From JBOGXF01 sp050694275 (GTDB lineage Bacteria > Actinomycetota > CADDZG01 > WHSQ01), in assembly GCA_050694275.1 (NCBI GenBank), contig JBOGXF010000153.1:1-36583 (forward strand): a stretch of DNA of 36,583 nt. Direction: 5' to 3'. Below are positions 14,710 to 21,708 of this stretch, piece by piece (positions within the stretch are counted from its first letter, which is position 1; each line of letters starts with the position of its first letter). The translations under genes and the position numbers were made by a program. A model generated the notes under the pieces. That model saw only the letters and a list, made by a program, of their open reading frames with translations. It did not search any database and was not told the origin of the DNA.

Positions 14710-15912
14710 GTGACGCGTCGGTTCATGAGATTGATCGCAATTGCGGCGGCCCTGGGCCTGGTTGCCGGGGGGGCCGCGTCGGCGCGCCAGCCTCGGTCGA
14801 ACTCCCTCCAGGGTGAGGGCGAGGGCCTCAAGCTCATCAAGAACATCCCCTGGGGCACGGGGACCGACATGGAAGTCGTGACCATCAAAGGCCGCGACTA
14901 CCTGATCGGCACCTCGCGTGAGGCCGCGAACGAGGGGGGCGGCGTCCACATCGTCGACGTCACCAATCCCGCCAAGGCCAAGGAGATCGCGGTCCTGCCG
15001 TGCGTCCTCAGCCAGGGCGACATCCAGATCTCGCACGACAAGAAGACCGTGTTGATGGCGGCCGACTCGGCCGGCGGCCCCGACGGCTGCACGGGAATAG
15101 GCAAGCTCGGCTTCATGACCATCGACATCAGCAATATCCGCAAGCCGAGAGCGGTCGGCTTCGCCGAGATCCCGCGCGGCTCGCACAACATCACCGCGCA
15201 CCCGAAGAAGCCGTTCGTCTACAACTCGGATTCCGAGCTCACGGTGAACGGCGAGATCCAGATCTGGTCGATCAAGAACCCGCGCAAGCCCAAGCTCGTC
15301 AACACGGTGCCGAGCCAGCCGCACAGCCCGCACGACATCAGCTTCAACAAGAAGGGCGACATGGCGGTGACCGCGGCGATCAGTCATTTCGACCTGTTCG
15401 ACACTTCGGACCCGGCCAATCCCGAGCTGCTCTTCACGAGCCAGTGCCCGGGGTGCTCGATCACGCACGACGCCAAGTTCACGCCGGACGGCACGCACCT
15501 GTTTATAGGCGACGAGGGCGGCGGCGGCGCTCCCTACCCGTGCCCGGGCGGCGCGCTCTACGCGTACCAGATGCAGGGAACGACTCCCGTGCTGACCGGC
15601 GCATACGAGCCTGGTGAGGTCGCCGCGACTTCGGCCGGACCGGGGGCCTGCACGGCACACGTGTTCGAGATCACGCCGGACTCCAAGCGCATGGCGATCT
15701 CGTGGTACACGGCCGGAACCCGGTACCTGGACATCTCCAACCCGGCCGGCCCGACATTCGGTCCCGCCGGTACGGGCATCCAGGAGCTCGGGTGGTTCAT
15801 CCCCGAGGGCGCGGACTCGTGGTCGTCGAAGTTCTCGACCAACGGCAAGTACATCTTCTCGAACGACATCGTCCGCGGCCTAGACATCTACAAGATCACC
15901 GCCGAAGAGTAG
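14710..15912 (+). CDS. Secreted LVIVD-repeat beta-propeller protein
   Basis: A 400-residue exported protein. The signal peptide is about residues 1-27 (FMRLIAIAAALGLVAGGAAS). The mature part has LVIVD-type repeats, recognisable as strand-turn units VHIVDVTNPAKAKEI, MTIDISNIRKPRAVG, IQIWSIKNPRKPKLV, FDLFDTSDPANPELL and YLDISNPAGP, which build a propeller. Conserved His sites (GSHNITAHP, HSPHDISF, ITHDAKF, TAHVFEI) lie on one face, as in related surface choice-of-anchor proteins. I chose the GTG at 14710 with AGGAAGGA about 10 bases upstream; ATG at 14725 is possible. It is probably the last gene of the four-paralog operon and ends at a strong terminator. Confidence 0.85.
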   Translation: MTRRFMRLIAIAAALGLVAGGAASARQPRSNSLQGEGEGLKLIKNIPWGTGTDMEVVTIKGRDYLIGTSREAANEGGGVHIVDVTNPAKAKEIAVLPCVLSQGDIQISHDKKTVLMAADSAGGPDGCTGIGKLGFMTIDISNIRKPRAVGFAEIPRGSHNITAHPKKPFVYNSDSELTVNGEIQIWSIKNPRKPKLVNTVPSQPHSPHDISFNKKGDMAVTAAISHFDLFDTSDPANPELLFTSQCPGCSITHDAKFTPDGTHLFIGDEGGGGAPYPCPGGALYAYQMQGTTPVLTGAYEPGEVAATSAGPGACTAHVFEITPDSKRMAISWYTAGTRYLDISNPAGPTFGPAGTGIQELGWFIPEGADSWSSKFSTNGKYIFSNDIVRGLDIYKITAEE

Positions 15913-15943
15913 GCCTTCCCACAGCGACGGCGGGCTGAGAAAG

Positions 15944-15976
15944 CCCCGGGGCCTCCCTTCCCGGCCCCGGGGTTTT
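15944..15976 (+). terminator. Intrinsic terminator after the LVIVD gene
   Basis: CCCCGGGGCC (15944-15953) pairs with GGCCCCGGGG (15963-15972) over a nine-base loop and is followed by TTTT. It lies 31 bases after the stop codon and closes the paralog/LVIVD operon. Confidence 0.8.
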
Positions 15977-16030
15977 CGCGTCCGGGGCGATTTGAACCTT
16001 TTCATCCGGTCCGTCACCACACTCTGAAAC

Positions 16031-16146
16031 TAGTTACTTGGAAGTACGCGTGCCATCGTCCCCAATGCCCCTTTTAGGGGGCTGGACTGACCCCTCAAGC
16101 GCCTGCCAGAATTTGCCGATAGTCACTTGGGACTAGCCAGAACGAC
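16031..16146 (+). promoter_or_regulatory. HD-GYP upstream module with possible sigma-28/WhiG-like promoter
   Basis: Two copies of a 16-base motif, TAGTTACTTGGAAGTA (16031-16046) and TAGTCACTTGGGACTA (16120-16135), plus GCCATCGTCCCCAAT (16052) and GCCAGAACGAC (16136), match words upstream of the sigH-like gene. TCAA (16095-16098), a 16-base spacer and GCCGATAG (16115-16122) resemble the sigma-28/WhiG consensus TAAA-N15-GCCGATAA, which would start a transcript about 35 bases before the GTG. Confidence 0.4.
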
Positions 16147-16166
16147 CTACGCGGGGGATCGAGTAC

Positions 16167-16847
16167 GTGACCGCATTGCCCAGACGACTCGCCGGACGCA
16201 AGCGCAAGATCGCCGAGTTCGAGAGCTTTCAACAGGTGATCGACACGCTCATCGCGACCGTCAACGATCACGACACCTACACCGGCGGTCACTCGCGCCG
16301 GGTCGCCGACTTCGTCACCCACCTCGCCCGGCTGATGGACCTGCACCCGCACCAGATCGCGCTCAGCCGCCAGGCCGGGTTCGTGCACGACGTCGGCAAG
16401 ATCGGGATCCCCGACAAGATCCTCAAGAAGAAAGAGCCCCTCACCGACGAGGAGTTCCACCTCATCCGGCTCCACCCGATCCTGGGGGCGAGCATCCTGT
16501 CGCGAATGCCCGGCATGGAGGCGATCATCCCGATCGTGCTCCACCACCACGAGCGCTGGGACGGCGGCGGGTACCCGAGCGGACTCGCCGGGACGGACAT
16601 CCCGCTCGAGGCCCGCATCATCTTCGTCGCCGACGCCTTCGACGCGATGACGACCGACCGGCCCTACGGCCGGGTGCTGTCCACCGAAGAGGCCCTCGCC
16701 GAGGTGCGCGAGGGCGCCGACGGTCAGTTCGACCCGAGCGTCGCTGTGGCGATGCAAGAGGCCTTCGGGCTGGGCTTGCTCGAGGACGGCCCGGAGGCGG
16801 CCCCTGTCCCGGCCCCCGACCTCGCCCGCTACAGCCTCGCCCTCTAA
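16167..16847 (+). CDS. HD-GYP domain protein (probable cyclic di-GMP phosphodiesterase)
   Basis: A 226-residue cytoplasmic protein consisting almost entirely of an HD-GYP domain, the class that hydrolyses cyclic di-GMP to GMP. All signature parts are visible: TYTGGHSRRVADF (first His), GFVHDVGKIGIPDKIL (HD pair and GIPD), HPILGASIL, HHHERWDGGGYPSGLAG (the HE and GYP motifs), and FVADAFDAMTTDRPY (last Asp). No sensory or receiver domain precedes it, so activity must be controlled by expression or by a partner. It starts with GTG at 16167. Its upstream region shares several words with that of the sigH-like gene. Confidence 0.92.
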   Translation: MTALPRRLAGRKRKIAEFESFQQVIDTLIATVNDHDTYTGGHSRRVADFVTHLARLMDLHPHQIALSRQAGFVHDVGKIGIPDKILKKKEPLTDEEFHLIRLHPILGASILSRMPGMEAIIPIVLHHHERWDGGGYPSGLAGTDIPLEARIIFVADAFDAMTTDRPYGRVLSTEEALAEVREGADGQFDPSVAVAMQEAFGLGLLEDGPEAAPVPAPDLARYSLAL

Positions 16848-16866
16848 CCCCCCACGCTCCAACCGT

Positions 16867-16916
16867 GCCTTTGTGCACCATATGAGCCGGGAGGCGGCAC
16901 GCCGGTTGCGCAAAGG
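16867..16916. repeat. Hairpin repeat, left copy flanking the AbiEi/DUF559 gene
   Basis: GCCTTTGTGCACC (16867-16879) pairs with GGTTGCGCAAAGGC (16903-16916), with one G-U pair and one bulge; an inner GGCG/CGCC stem follows. It contains ACCATATGAGCCGGGAGGCG, which recurs with two changes in the right copy at 17952-18000, in the same orientation. Confidence 0.75.
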
Positions 16917-17019
16917 CGCATTTGTGCTCGGAACCCGAGGCGGGAGAGCGCGAAGAAACTTGCGCTTGCTGCCGGCGCTCGTCACAGCGTCCTACTTTTC
17001 TGGGCCCCACTCTTGAGCC

Positions 17020-17937
17020 ATGACGTTCGACAGCCGGGCCGACCGGGAATGTCGGAGGATCGCCCAGGAGCAATATGGTGTCCTCTCTTTAGAACAGGCA
17101 CTGGCCGCGGGATTAACCAAGAGCGGCATACGCCGACGTAAGCAGTCTGGCCTTTGGGAAGTCGGCTTGCCGGGAACGCTCCTCTTCACCACGGCTCCAG
17201 AGTCTTGGCTACGGCGGGTCATGACTGGCGTCCTCCACGCGGGGCCCTGTGCCGTGGCCGGCGGGAGGACTGCCGGAGGGCTCCTCGGCCTGGACGGCAT
17301 CCCGCGCAGGGAGATAGAGGTGCTGTTCGTGGACGGACGGAGGCGCCGGCGCCCGACCGGGATCATCGTTCACCGCACCGTCCACCTCGAAGATCGAGAC
17401 GTGGTCTACTGTGCCGGCATCCCAACCGCCTCCCCGGCCCGCACCCTCCTCGATCTCGGAGCAATGGTGGGCGAGAAAACGCTGCGCAGGGCCGCGATTT
17501 CCGCGATCGATAAGAAGCTTGTGACGGTTTCCCAGCTCAATGACGTATTACAGCGGTACGGCAAGCCAGGCCGACCGGGGACGGCGGCTCTTCGTCGCGT
17601 TACCAGGCGGCTCGCAGGGGAAGGGGTCCTCACCGACAGCGAACTCGAGGACCGTGTGCTTGAGGTCATCCGCAACGAGGGCCTTCCCGAACCGAAGCGG
17701 CACTACGATATTCACGTCGGTGACTTCCGGATCGGGGAGGTCGACTTCGCGTATCCGACCCTTAAGCTAGCGATAGAGGCCGACGGCTACGAATTCCACT
17801 CGTCGAAGCCTGATTTCTACCGGGACCGCCACCGCTGGAACTCATTCGTCGCGGCAGGCTGGAGGCTTCTGTGGTTCACCCACGATGACGCCGAACGGCC
17901 CCGGCACTTTCTCCAGACGCTGGCGGCCCTTCTCTAG
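17020..17937 (+). CDS. AbiEi-type winged helix plus DUF559 nuclease-like protein
   Basis: A 305-residue protein. The N-terminus (EQYGVLSLEQALAAGLTKS then IRRRKQSGLWEV) is the winged-helix domain of type IV AbiEi antitoxin-like proteins, and a middle part has AVAGGRTAGGLLGLDGI. The last 100 residues are a DUF559 domain, a PD-(D/E)xK nuclease fold related to Vsr: LTDSELEDRVLEVI, then GEVDFAYPTLKLAIEADGYE, DRHRWNSFVAAGW and LLWFTHDD. No AbiEii toxin gene is adjacent. Three TTA codons (in SLE, GLT and VLQ) are unusual for such GC-rich DNA and hint at acquisition. The gene is bracketed by two related hairpins, 16867-16916 and 17952-18000. Confidence 0.88.
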   Translation: MTFDSRADRECRRIAQEQYGVLSLEQALAAGLTKSGIRRRKQSGLWEVGLPGTLLFTTAPESWLRRVMTGVLHAGPCAVAGGRTAGGLLGLDGIPRREIEVLFVDGRRRRRPTGIIVHRTVHLEDRDVVYCAGIPTASPARTLLDLGAMVGEKTLRRAAISAIDKKLVTVSQLNDVLQRYGKPGRPGTAALRRVTRRLAGEGVLTDSELEDRVLEVIRNEGLPEPKRHYDIHVGDFRIGEVDFAYPTLKLAIEADGYEFHSSKPDFYRDRHRWNSFVAAGWRLLWFTHDDAERPRHFLQTLAALL

Positions 17938-17951
17938 GCGCTCCTCTCGTA

Positions 17952-18000
17952 ACTCTGTGCAACATATGAGCCGGGAAGCGACCCGTATGTTGCACAGAGT
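17952..18000. repeat. Hairpin repeat, right copy flanking the AbiEi/DUF559 gene
   Basis: A perfect 15-base inverted repeat: ACTCTGTGCAACATA (17952-17966) and TATGTTGCACAGAGT (17986-18000). The space between holds TGAGC and an inner CGGG/CCCG stem. It starts 14 bases after the DUF559 stop. GTGCA-CATATGAGCCGGGA is shared with the left copy. There is no U-tract, so it is not a standard terminator. Confidence 0.85.
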
Positions 18001-18027
18001 GCCGCTGGGGGCGGGGAGAATGGCGGC

Positions 18028-19152
18028 GTGGTCGATGCGCTCATGGTCTCGTCCTCCTTCCTCCCGGGCCGCGGCGGGATCGAGTCCTTTCTTGCCGAGC
18101 TGTGCGCCGAGCTGAGCCCCCGGCTCGCGGTCCTCGCCCCCGCGCGGCGTGACGGCAGACCCATCCCCGCCAGCCTTCCCTACGAGACGACTGGGTACCC
18201 GGGAGCGATGCTCCTGCCCACCCGGCCAATCGCCCGAGCGATCGAGCGCGAGGCCCACCGGCACCAGACCGACCGCATCCTGTTCGGCACCCCGTGGCCG
18301 CTCGCCCTCGTCGGCCCCCGTCTTCGCCGCCGCGGCCTGCGCTACGCGGTCGTCGTCCACGCCGCCGAGGTGCTCGTCCCGTCGGCGGTCCCGGGGATCG
18401 CCTCGCTCCTCGCCCGAGCCCTCGCGGGGGCCGATGTCCTCCTCCCGGTGAGCCAGTTCACCGCCTCACGGGTCGAACGCCTGCTCGAGCGCCACAAGCG
18501 CCCAGTGCCCCCCACCCGCGTCCTGCGGGCCCGGGTCGATGTCGACCGGTTCCACCCCGGCATCGACACGAGCGCGGCCCGCGCCCGGCTCGGGCTCGCC
18601 GACGAGAGCCCCGTGGTCCTGTGCTTGGGGCGGCTCGTCAAGCGAAAGGGGGTCGACCGCCTGATCGACGCGCTCGACGCGCTCAACGAACGCGTGCCCG
18701 GCGTCGTCCTCGTCGTGGCGGGGACCGGCCCGGAGGAAAGAAAACTGAGGGCCCGGGCGAGCAACAAGAACGCCCGGGTCGTGTTCGCCGGCCGGGTCCC
18801 CGACGAGGACGCGCCGGCGACCTACGCGCTCGCCGACGTGTTCGCCTTGCCGGTCGTCGATCGCTATCGGGGGCTCGAGGTCGAGGGGCTCGGCGTCGTG
18901 CTGCTCGAGGCATCGGCCTGCGGCGTCCCCTGCGTCACCGGCCGCTCGGGGGGGACGCCCGAGGCGGTCGTGGACGGCGTCACCGGCTTCGTCGTCGACG
19001 CGTCCGACCGGGACCGCCTCGCCGACCGCATCGCGTGGCTGCTCGAGCACCCCGACGAGGCGACAGTCATGGGGGCGGCGGGCCGGGCCCACGTCGCCGA
19101 GGAGTTCACCGGGCCCCCCGTCGCGCTCACGACCTGGCTCGACGGGCGGTGA
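18028..19152 (+). CDS. Glycosyltransferase family 4 (GT-B fold), PimB-like
   Basis: A 374-residue GT-B glycosyltransferase. The N-terminal loop SSFLPGRGGIESFLAELCAEL is the acceptor-side signature of GT4 enzymes. The C-terminal domain has LCLGRLVKRKGVDRLIDAL, VVAGTGPEERKL and the donor-binding EGLGVVLLEASACGVPCV, with the two Glu of the E-x7-E motif, then GRSGGTPEAV. No membrane segment is present; such enzymes work at the inner face of the membrane. The pattern resembles actinobacterial mannosyltransferases that act on phosphatidylinositol mannosides, but acceptor and sugar cannot be fixed. It starts with GTG at 18028, 28 bases after the right hairpin repeat, without a clear Shine-Dalgarno. 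Confidence 0.87.
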   Translation: MVDALMVSSSFLPGRGGIESFLAELCAELSPRLAVLAPARRDGRPIPASLPYETTGYPGAMLLPTRPIARAIEREAHRHQTDRILFGTPWPLALVGPRLRRRGLRYAVVVHAAEVLVPSAVPGIASLLARALAGADVLLPVSQFTASRVERLLERHKRPVPPTRVLRARVDVDRFHPGIDTSAARARLGLADESPVVLCLGRLVKRKGVDRLIDALDALNERVPGVVLVVAGTGPEERKLRARASNKNARVVFAGRVPDEDAPATYALADVFALPVVDRYRGLEVEGLGVVLLEASACGVPCVTGRSGGTPEAVVDGVTGFVVDASDRDRLADRIAWLLEHPDEATVMGAAGRAHVAEEFTGPPVALTTWLDGR

Positions 19153-19178
19153 CGCTCGTGCCGTATCGGTCGTAGCAT
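19149..19178 (+). promoter_or_regulatory. Candidate promoter of the HPF-like/TetR operon
   Basis: GTGACG (19149-19154), an 18-base spacer and TAGCAT (19173-19178) resemble a housekeeping actinobacterial promoter. It lies 34 bases before the ATG at 19213, leaving room for a leader with the Shine-Dalgarno GGGAGG. Confidence 0.4.
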
Positions 19179-19212
19179 CGAAGGACGACGGTCTTCGAGC
19201 AAGGGAGGATCG

Positions 19213-19530
19213 ATGCAGCTCAAAGTGTCCTCACCGGGTCATGACCTCAAGGACAGCGATATCGATCGCATCCAGAAAGACCTCGAAAAGCTCGATCGGA
19301 GACTCGAGAAGGTCGACGAGTTCTACGTCGAATGCCGGATCAACGGGACCGACTCGGCCGCCCCCGGATACAACGTCCTCCTCGAACTCGAGTACCGCAG
19401 GAACCACTTGCGGGCCAAAGCCGAGAACGCGGACATGGGTCAGGCCGTGCGAGAGGCGCGCGACGACCTCATCCGTCAGATAAACGATCGCAAGCGAGGC
19501 GGCCACTCGTCCTTCGCGAAACGGAGATGA
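19213..19530 (+). CDS. Ribosome hibernation factor-like protein (HPF/RaiA family, short form)
   Basis: A 105-residue protein that fits the N-terminal domain of the HPF/RaiA (sigma-54 modulation) family, which inactivates ribosomes in resting or stressed cells. Seen are an opening strand MQLKVSSPGHDL, a helix DIDRIQKDLEKLDRRLEKV, strands EFYVECRING and YNVLLELEYRRNHLRAKAE, and the final helix MGQAVREARDDLIRQINDRK, the usual beta-alpha-beta-beta-beta-alpha order. It lacks the C-terminal dimerisation domain of long HPF. GGGAGG lies 6 bases upstream of the ATG. It overlaps the TetR gene by ATGA, so the two form one unit. Confidence 0.72.
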   Translation: MQLKVSSPGHDLKDSDIDRIQKDLEKLDRRLEKVDEFYVECRINGTDSAAPGYNVLLELEYRRNHLRAKAENADMGQAVREARDDLIRQINDRKRGGHSSFAKRR

Positions 19531-20174
19531 ACCGGCGGGAGGCGGCGCAACCGCGCCGCGACCGCCGCGAGGACATCCTTCGAGCGAGCCTCCAGCTCTT
19601 CGCCGAGAAGGGATTCCACGGCACCTCGATGCGTGACATCGCGCGCGAGGCGGACATCACCGAGGGGCTCATCTATCACTACTTCGCCGGCAAGCGCGAT
19701 CTCTTCCGCGCGATCATCGACGAGCACTCCTTCCTCCCTCTCTTGCGCACCCTGCCGGACCTCGCGGGGCAGCTCGATCTCAGGGGGCTGCTCATCGTGC
19801 TGGCGCGCGGGTTCTTCGACGTGCTTCGCCAGAACACCCAGCTCACCCGGCTCCTGCTGCAAGAGGTCCAGGTCTTCCCCGAGGAGAAGGAAGCGTTCTT
19901 CGCCGACGCGGTCGGAGAATCGATCGCCGAGCTCGCCCAGATTCTCGACGACCGGATGACCGAGAGAGTGCGCGCGCAAGTCGATCCTCAGGTCGCGGCC
20001 CGGTTGTTCTTCAACGCGTTGCTCGCGTTCTTCGTCGAGCAAGAGATCCTCGGAGGAAAGCACATGCTCCCCTCGGACGAGACCGTTTACGTCGAGCACC
20101 TCGTCGACATGTTCGTGAAACGCCTCGGGCCCGGCAAACCGAAGTCCGCCGGGCCCAGGCTCGTGCGTTCCTAG
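19527..20174 (+). CDS. TetR family transcriptional regulator
   Basis: A 215-residue TetR repressor. The N-terminal helix-turn-helix is clear: RREDILRASLQLFAEKGFHG, TSMRDIAREADITEGLIYHY, FAGKRDLFRAI. The C-terminal ligand domain is all helical (LLLQEVQVFPEEKEAFFADA, RLFFNALLAFFVEQEILGG). Its ATG lies inside the stop of the HPF-like gene, so both are made from one mRNA. Its end overlaps by four bases the end of the convergent polyprenyl synthetase gene. Ligand and targets are unknown. The EGLIYHYFAGK recognition-helix region is like that of fatty-acid and stress TetR regulators. Confidence 0.92.
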   Translation: MNRREAAQPRRDRREDILRASLQLFAEKGFHGTSMRDIAREADITEGLIYHYFAGKRDLFRAIIDEHSFLPLLRTLPDLAGQLDLRGLLIVLARGFFDVLRQNTQLTRLLLQEVQVFPEEKEAFFADAVGESIAELAQILDDRMTERVRAQVDPQVAARLFFNALLAFFVEQEILGGKHMLPSDETVYVEHLVDMFVKRLGPGKPKSAGPRLVRS

Positions 20175-21118
20175 ACTTTGACCTGGGCGAGGATCCCTTC
20201 GACCGCGGTCCCCAGGGCCGTGCGCCACTCGCTCGTGGGCAGGCCCTCCAGGGTCTTCTGAGCCGCCCTGCCGTAGGACGCGGCGAGATCGTGAGCCCCC
20301 TCGAGCGCCCGCGTGCGCTCGAGCACCTCGAGCACCGAGTCGAGGTCGCGGTGCCCGTCGGCGAGCCGCTCGGCCAGGCCCTCGTCGCGGGCACAGGCGA
20401 GCAGCACCGGGGCGGTGAACACCCCCTCCTTGAGGTCGGTGCCCGGAACCTTCCCGGTGATCCGCTCGTCGCCGACGAGATCCAACAGGTCGTCGATTAC
20501 CTGGAAGGCGAGCCCGAGGTTCTCTCCGTACTCGACCAGAGCGGCGCGCGCGGCCCCGTCGGCTCCGGCGGTCGCGGCCCCCAGTTCGCACGCGGCCCGG
20601 AACAGCGCGCCGGTCTTGAGGCGGATCGTGTCGAGGTAGTCGTCGACCGGCCGCCGGGGATCGTCGAGCGATGCGGTCTCGACGATCTGGCCCTCGCACA
20701 CCTCGCCGATGGCCCGGGCGAGGATGCCGGGGACGTCGCCGCCGGCCTCGGCCCCCAGCGCGCACCCGCACGCAAAGAGGTAGTCGCCGGCGAGGACCGC
20801 GACCTCGACGCCCCACTTCGCGTGGGTCGTCGGCGCGCCCCGCCGGGTCTCGGTCTCGTCGATGACGTCGTCGTGATAGAGCGTCGCCAGATGCACGAGC
20901 TCGGCCGCGGCCGCGGCAAGATCGGTCTCTGGACGTCCCGGCTCGCCGGCGCGTGACGTCAGCAGCACGAGGGCCGGGCGCAGGCGCTTGCCCCCGGCCT
21001 TGATGAGGTGAAGCGCCGCCTCGCTGACGAGCGGATGGGCGGACCGGCCGGCCCGTGCGAGGAGCAGCTCCTCGACCCGGATGAGATCGTCCGCGAGCCA
21101 GGACGGGCCGAAAACCAC
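20171..21118 (-). CDS. Trans-isoprenyl diphosphate synthase (polyprenyl synthetase)
   Basis: A 315-residue enzyme that elongates allylic diphosphates with isopentenyl diphosphate, supplying quinone side chains or other lipids. Visible motifs are AGGKRLRPALVLL near residue 42, the first Asp-rich motif YHDDVIDETETRRGAPT near 81, GDYLFA, KTGALFRAACELGA, and the second Asp-rich motif FQVIDDLLDLVGD near 205 with GKVPGTDLKEG after it. The small residues before the first motif suggest a medium or long chain product, but length cannot be fixed by eye. It starts with GTG overlapping the stop of the YjbQ gene by one base, so the two are coupled. Confidence 0.9.
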   Translation of the reverse strand: MVFGPSWLADDLIRVEELLLARAGRSAHPLVSEAALHLIKAGGKRLRPALVLLTSRAGEPGRPETDLAAAAAELVHLATLYHDDVIDETETRRGAPTTHAKWGVEVAVLAGDYLFACGCALGAEAGGDVPGILARAIGEVCEGQIVETASLDDPRRPVDDYLDTIRLKTGALFRAACELGAATAGADGAARAALVEYGENLGLAFQVIDDLLDLVGDERITGKVPGTDLKEGVFTAPVLLACARDEGLAERLADGHRDLDSVLEVLERTRALEGAHDLAASYGRAAQKTLEGLPTSEWRTALGTAVEGILAQVKV

Positions 21119-21561
21119 TACTCGCCCACGACCTGGATGCAGTAGCGGCGCAGGCGTGAGCAGTCGAGCTCGACGAACAACACCCTCTGCCCCTCGCCGA
21201 GCGCGACCCGGCCGTCGACGATCGGGATGGTCGCGGATGCGCTGCCGGCGAACATGTGAAAGAGATGGGCGGGAGCGTTGGGCCGCTCGTCCTCGACGAG
21301 GTTCTCCGTGCGGATCCCGAGGTCGTCGTGGGCGTAGTACTCCTCGCTGGGGGCGATGAGCTCCATCTCGCGCGCCAGCATCTCGGAGGCCCGCGACCCG
21401 TTTGTGCCGAACATGACACAGCAGGTCGTGTGCGGCGAGAACACCAGGAGGCTGCCCCGGGCGACGCCGGCGGCCCTCGCCGTCTCGACGATCTCATCGG
21501 TGATGTCAATCGCGTCGAGCCGGCCGCCGGTCTTGATCTCGAACTCCTCGTAGAGGATCAC
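21118..21561 (-). CDS. yjbQ: YjbQ family protein (UPF0047, secondary thiamine phosphate synthase-like)
   Basis: A 147-residue YjbQ/UPF0047 protein. Family marks are a start of TGGRLDAIDITDEIVETARAAG, SLLVFSPHTTCCV (the His-Thr-Thr site, usually HTTA), the HDDLGIRTENLVEDERPNAPAHL region with the conserved His, and the ending IPIVDGRVALGEGQRVLFVE with RRYCIQVVGE. Some members have weak thiamine phosphate synthase activity; the true role is unsettled. The GTG start at 21561 has only a weak GGGG upstream. It is the first gene of a two-gene unit with the polyprenyl synthetase. Confidence 0.87.
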   Translation of the reverse strand: MILYEEFEIKTGGRLDAIDITDEIVETARAAGVARGSLLVFSPHTTCCVMFGTNGSRASEMLAREMELIAPSEEYYAHDDLGIRTENLVEDERPNAPAHLFHMFAGSASATIPIVDGRVALGEGQRVLFVELDCSRLRRYCIQVVGE

Positions 21562-21594
21562 AACGCCCCATTCTGTCGCACACGATCCGACCGG

Positions 21595-21648
21595 CCGTTG
21601 GGCGTCCGTTAGGGGCCTCTGAACGCCCGTTCAACCACCCAACGGGCG
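21595..21648. promoter_or_regulatory. Cluster of inverted repeats upstream of the ECF sigma gene
   Basis: CCGTTGGG (21595-21602) and CCCAACGG (21638-21645) form an outer inverted repeat. Between them TGAACGCCCGTTCA (21620-21633) is a dyad with six-base arms. The cluster lies between the divergent YjbQ and sigma genes and could be an operator for either. No regulator is identified. Confidence 0.4.
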
Positions 21649-21708
21649 CCCAAGCGGGGCGAGCAAGACGGCGCAGGAGTTACGCCCGCACCGGCGAAAC
21701 GTAGACAC

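Noticed and set aside
19476..21509. 677-codon minus-strand open frame across the HPF-like, TetR and synthetase genes
   Set aside because: It is out of frame with three well-supported genes and is composed of Arg/Ser/Pro runs typical of shadow frames.
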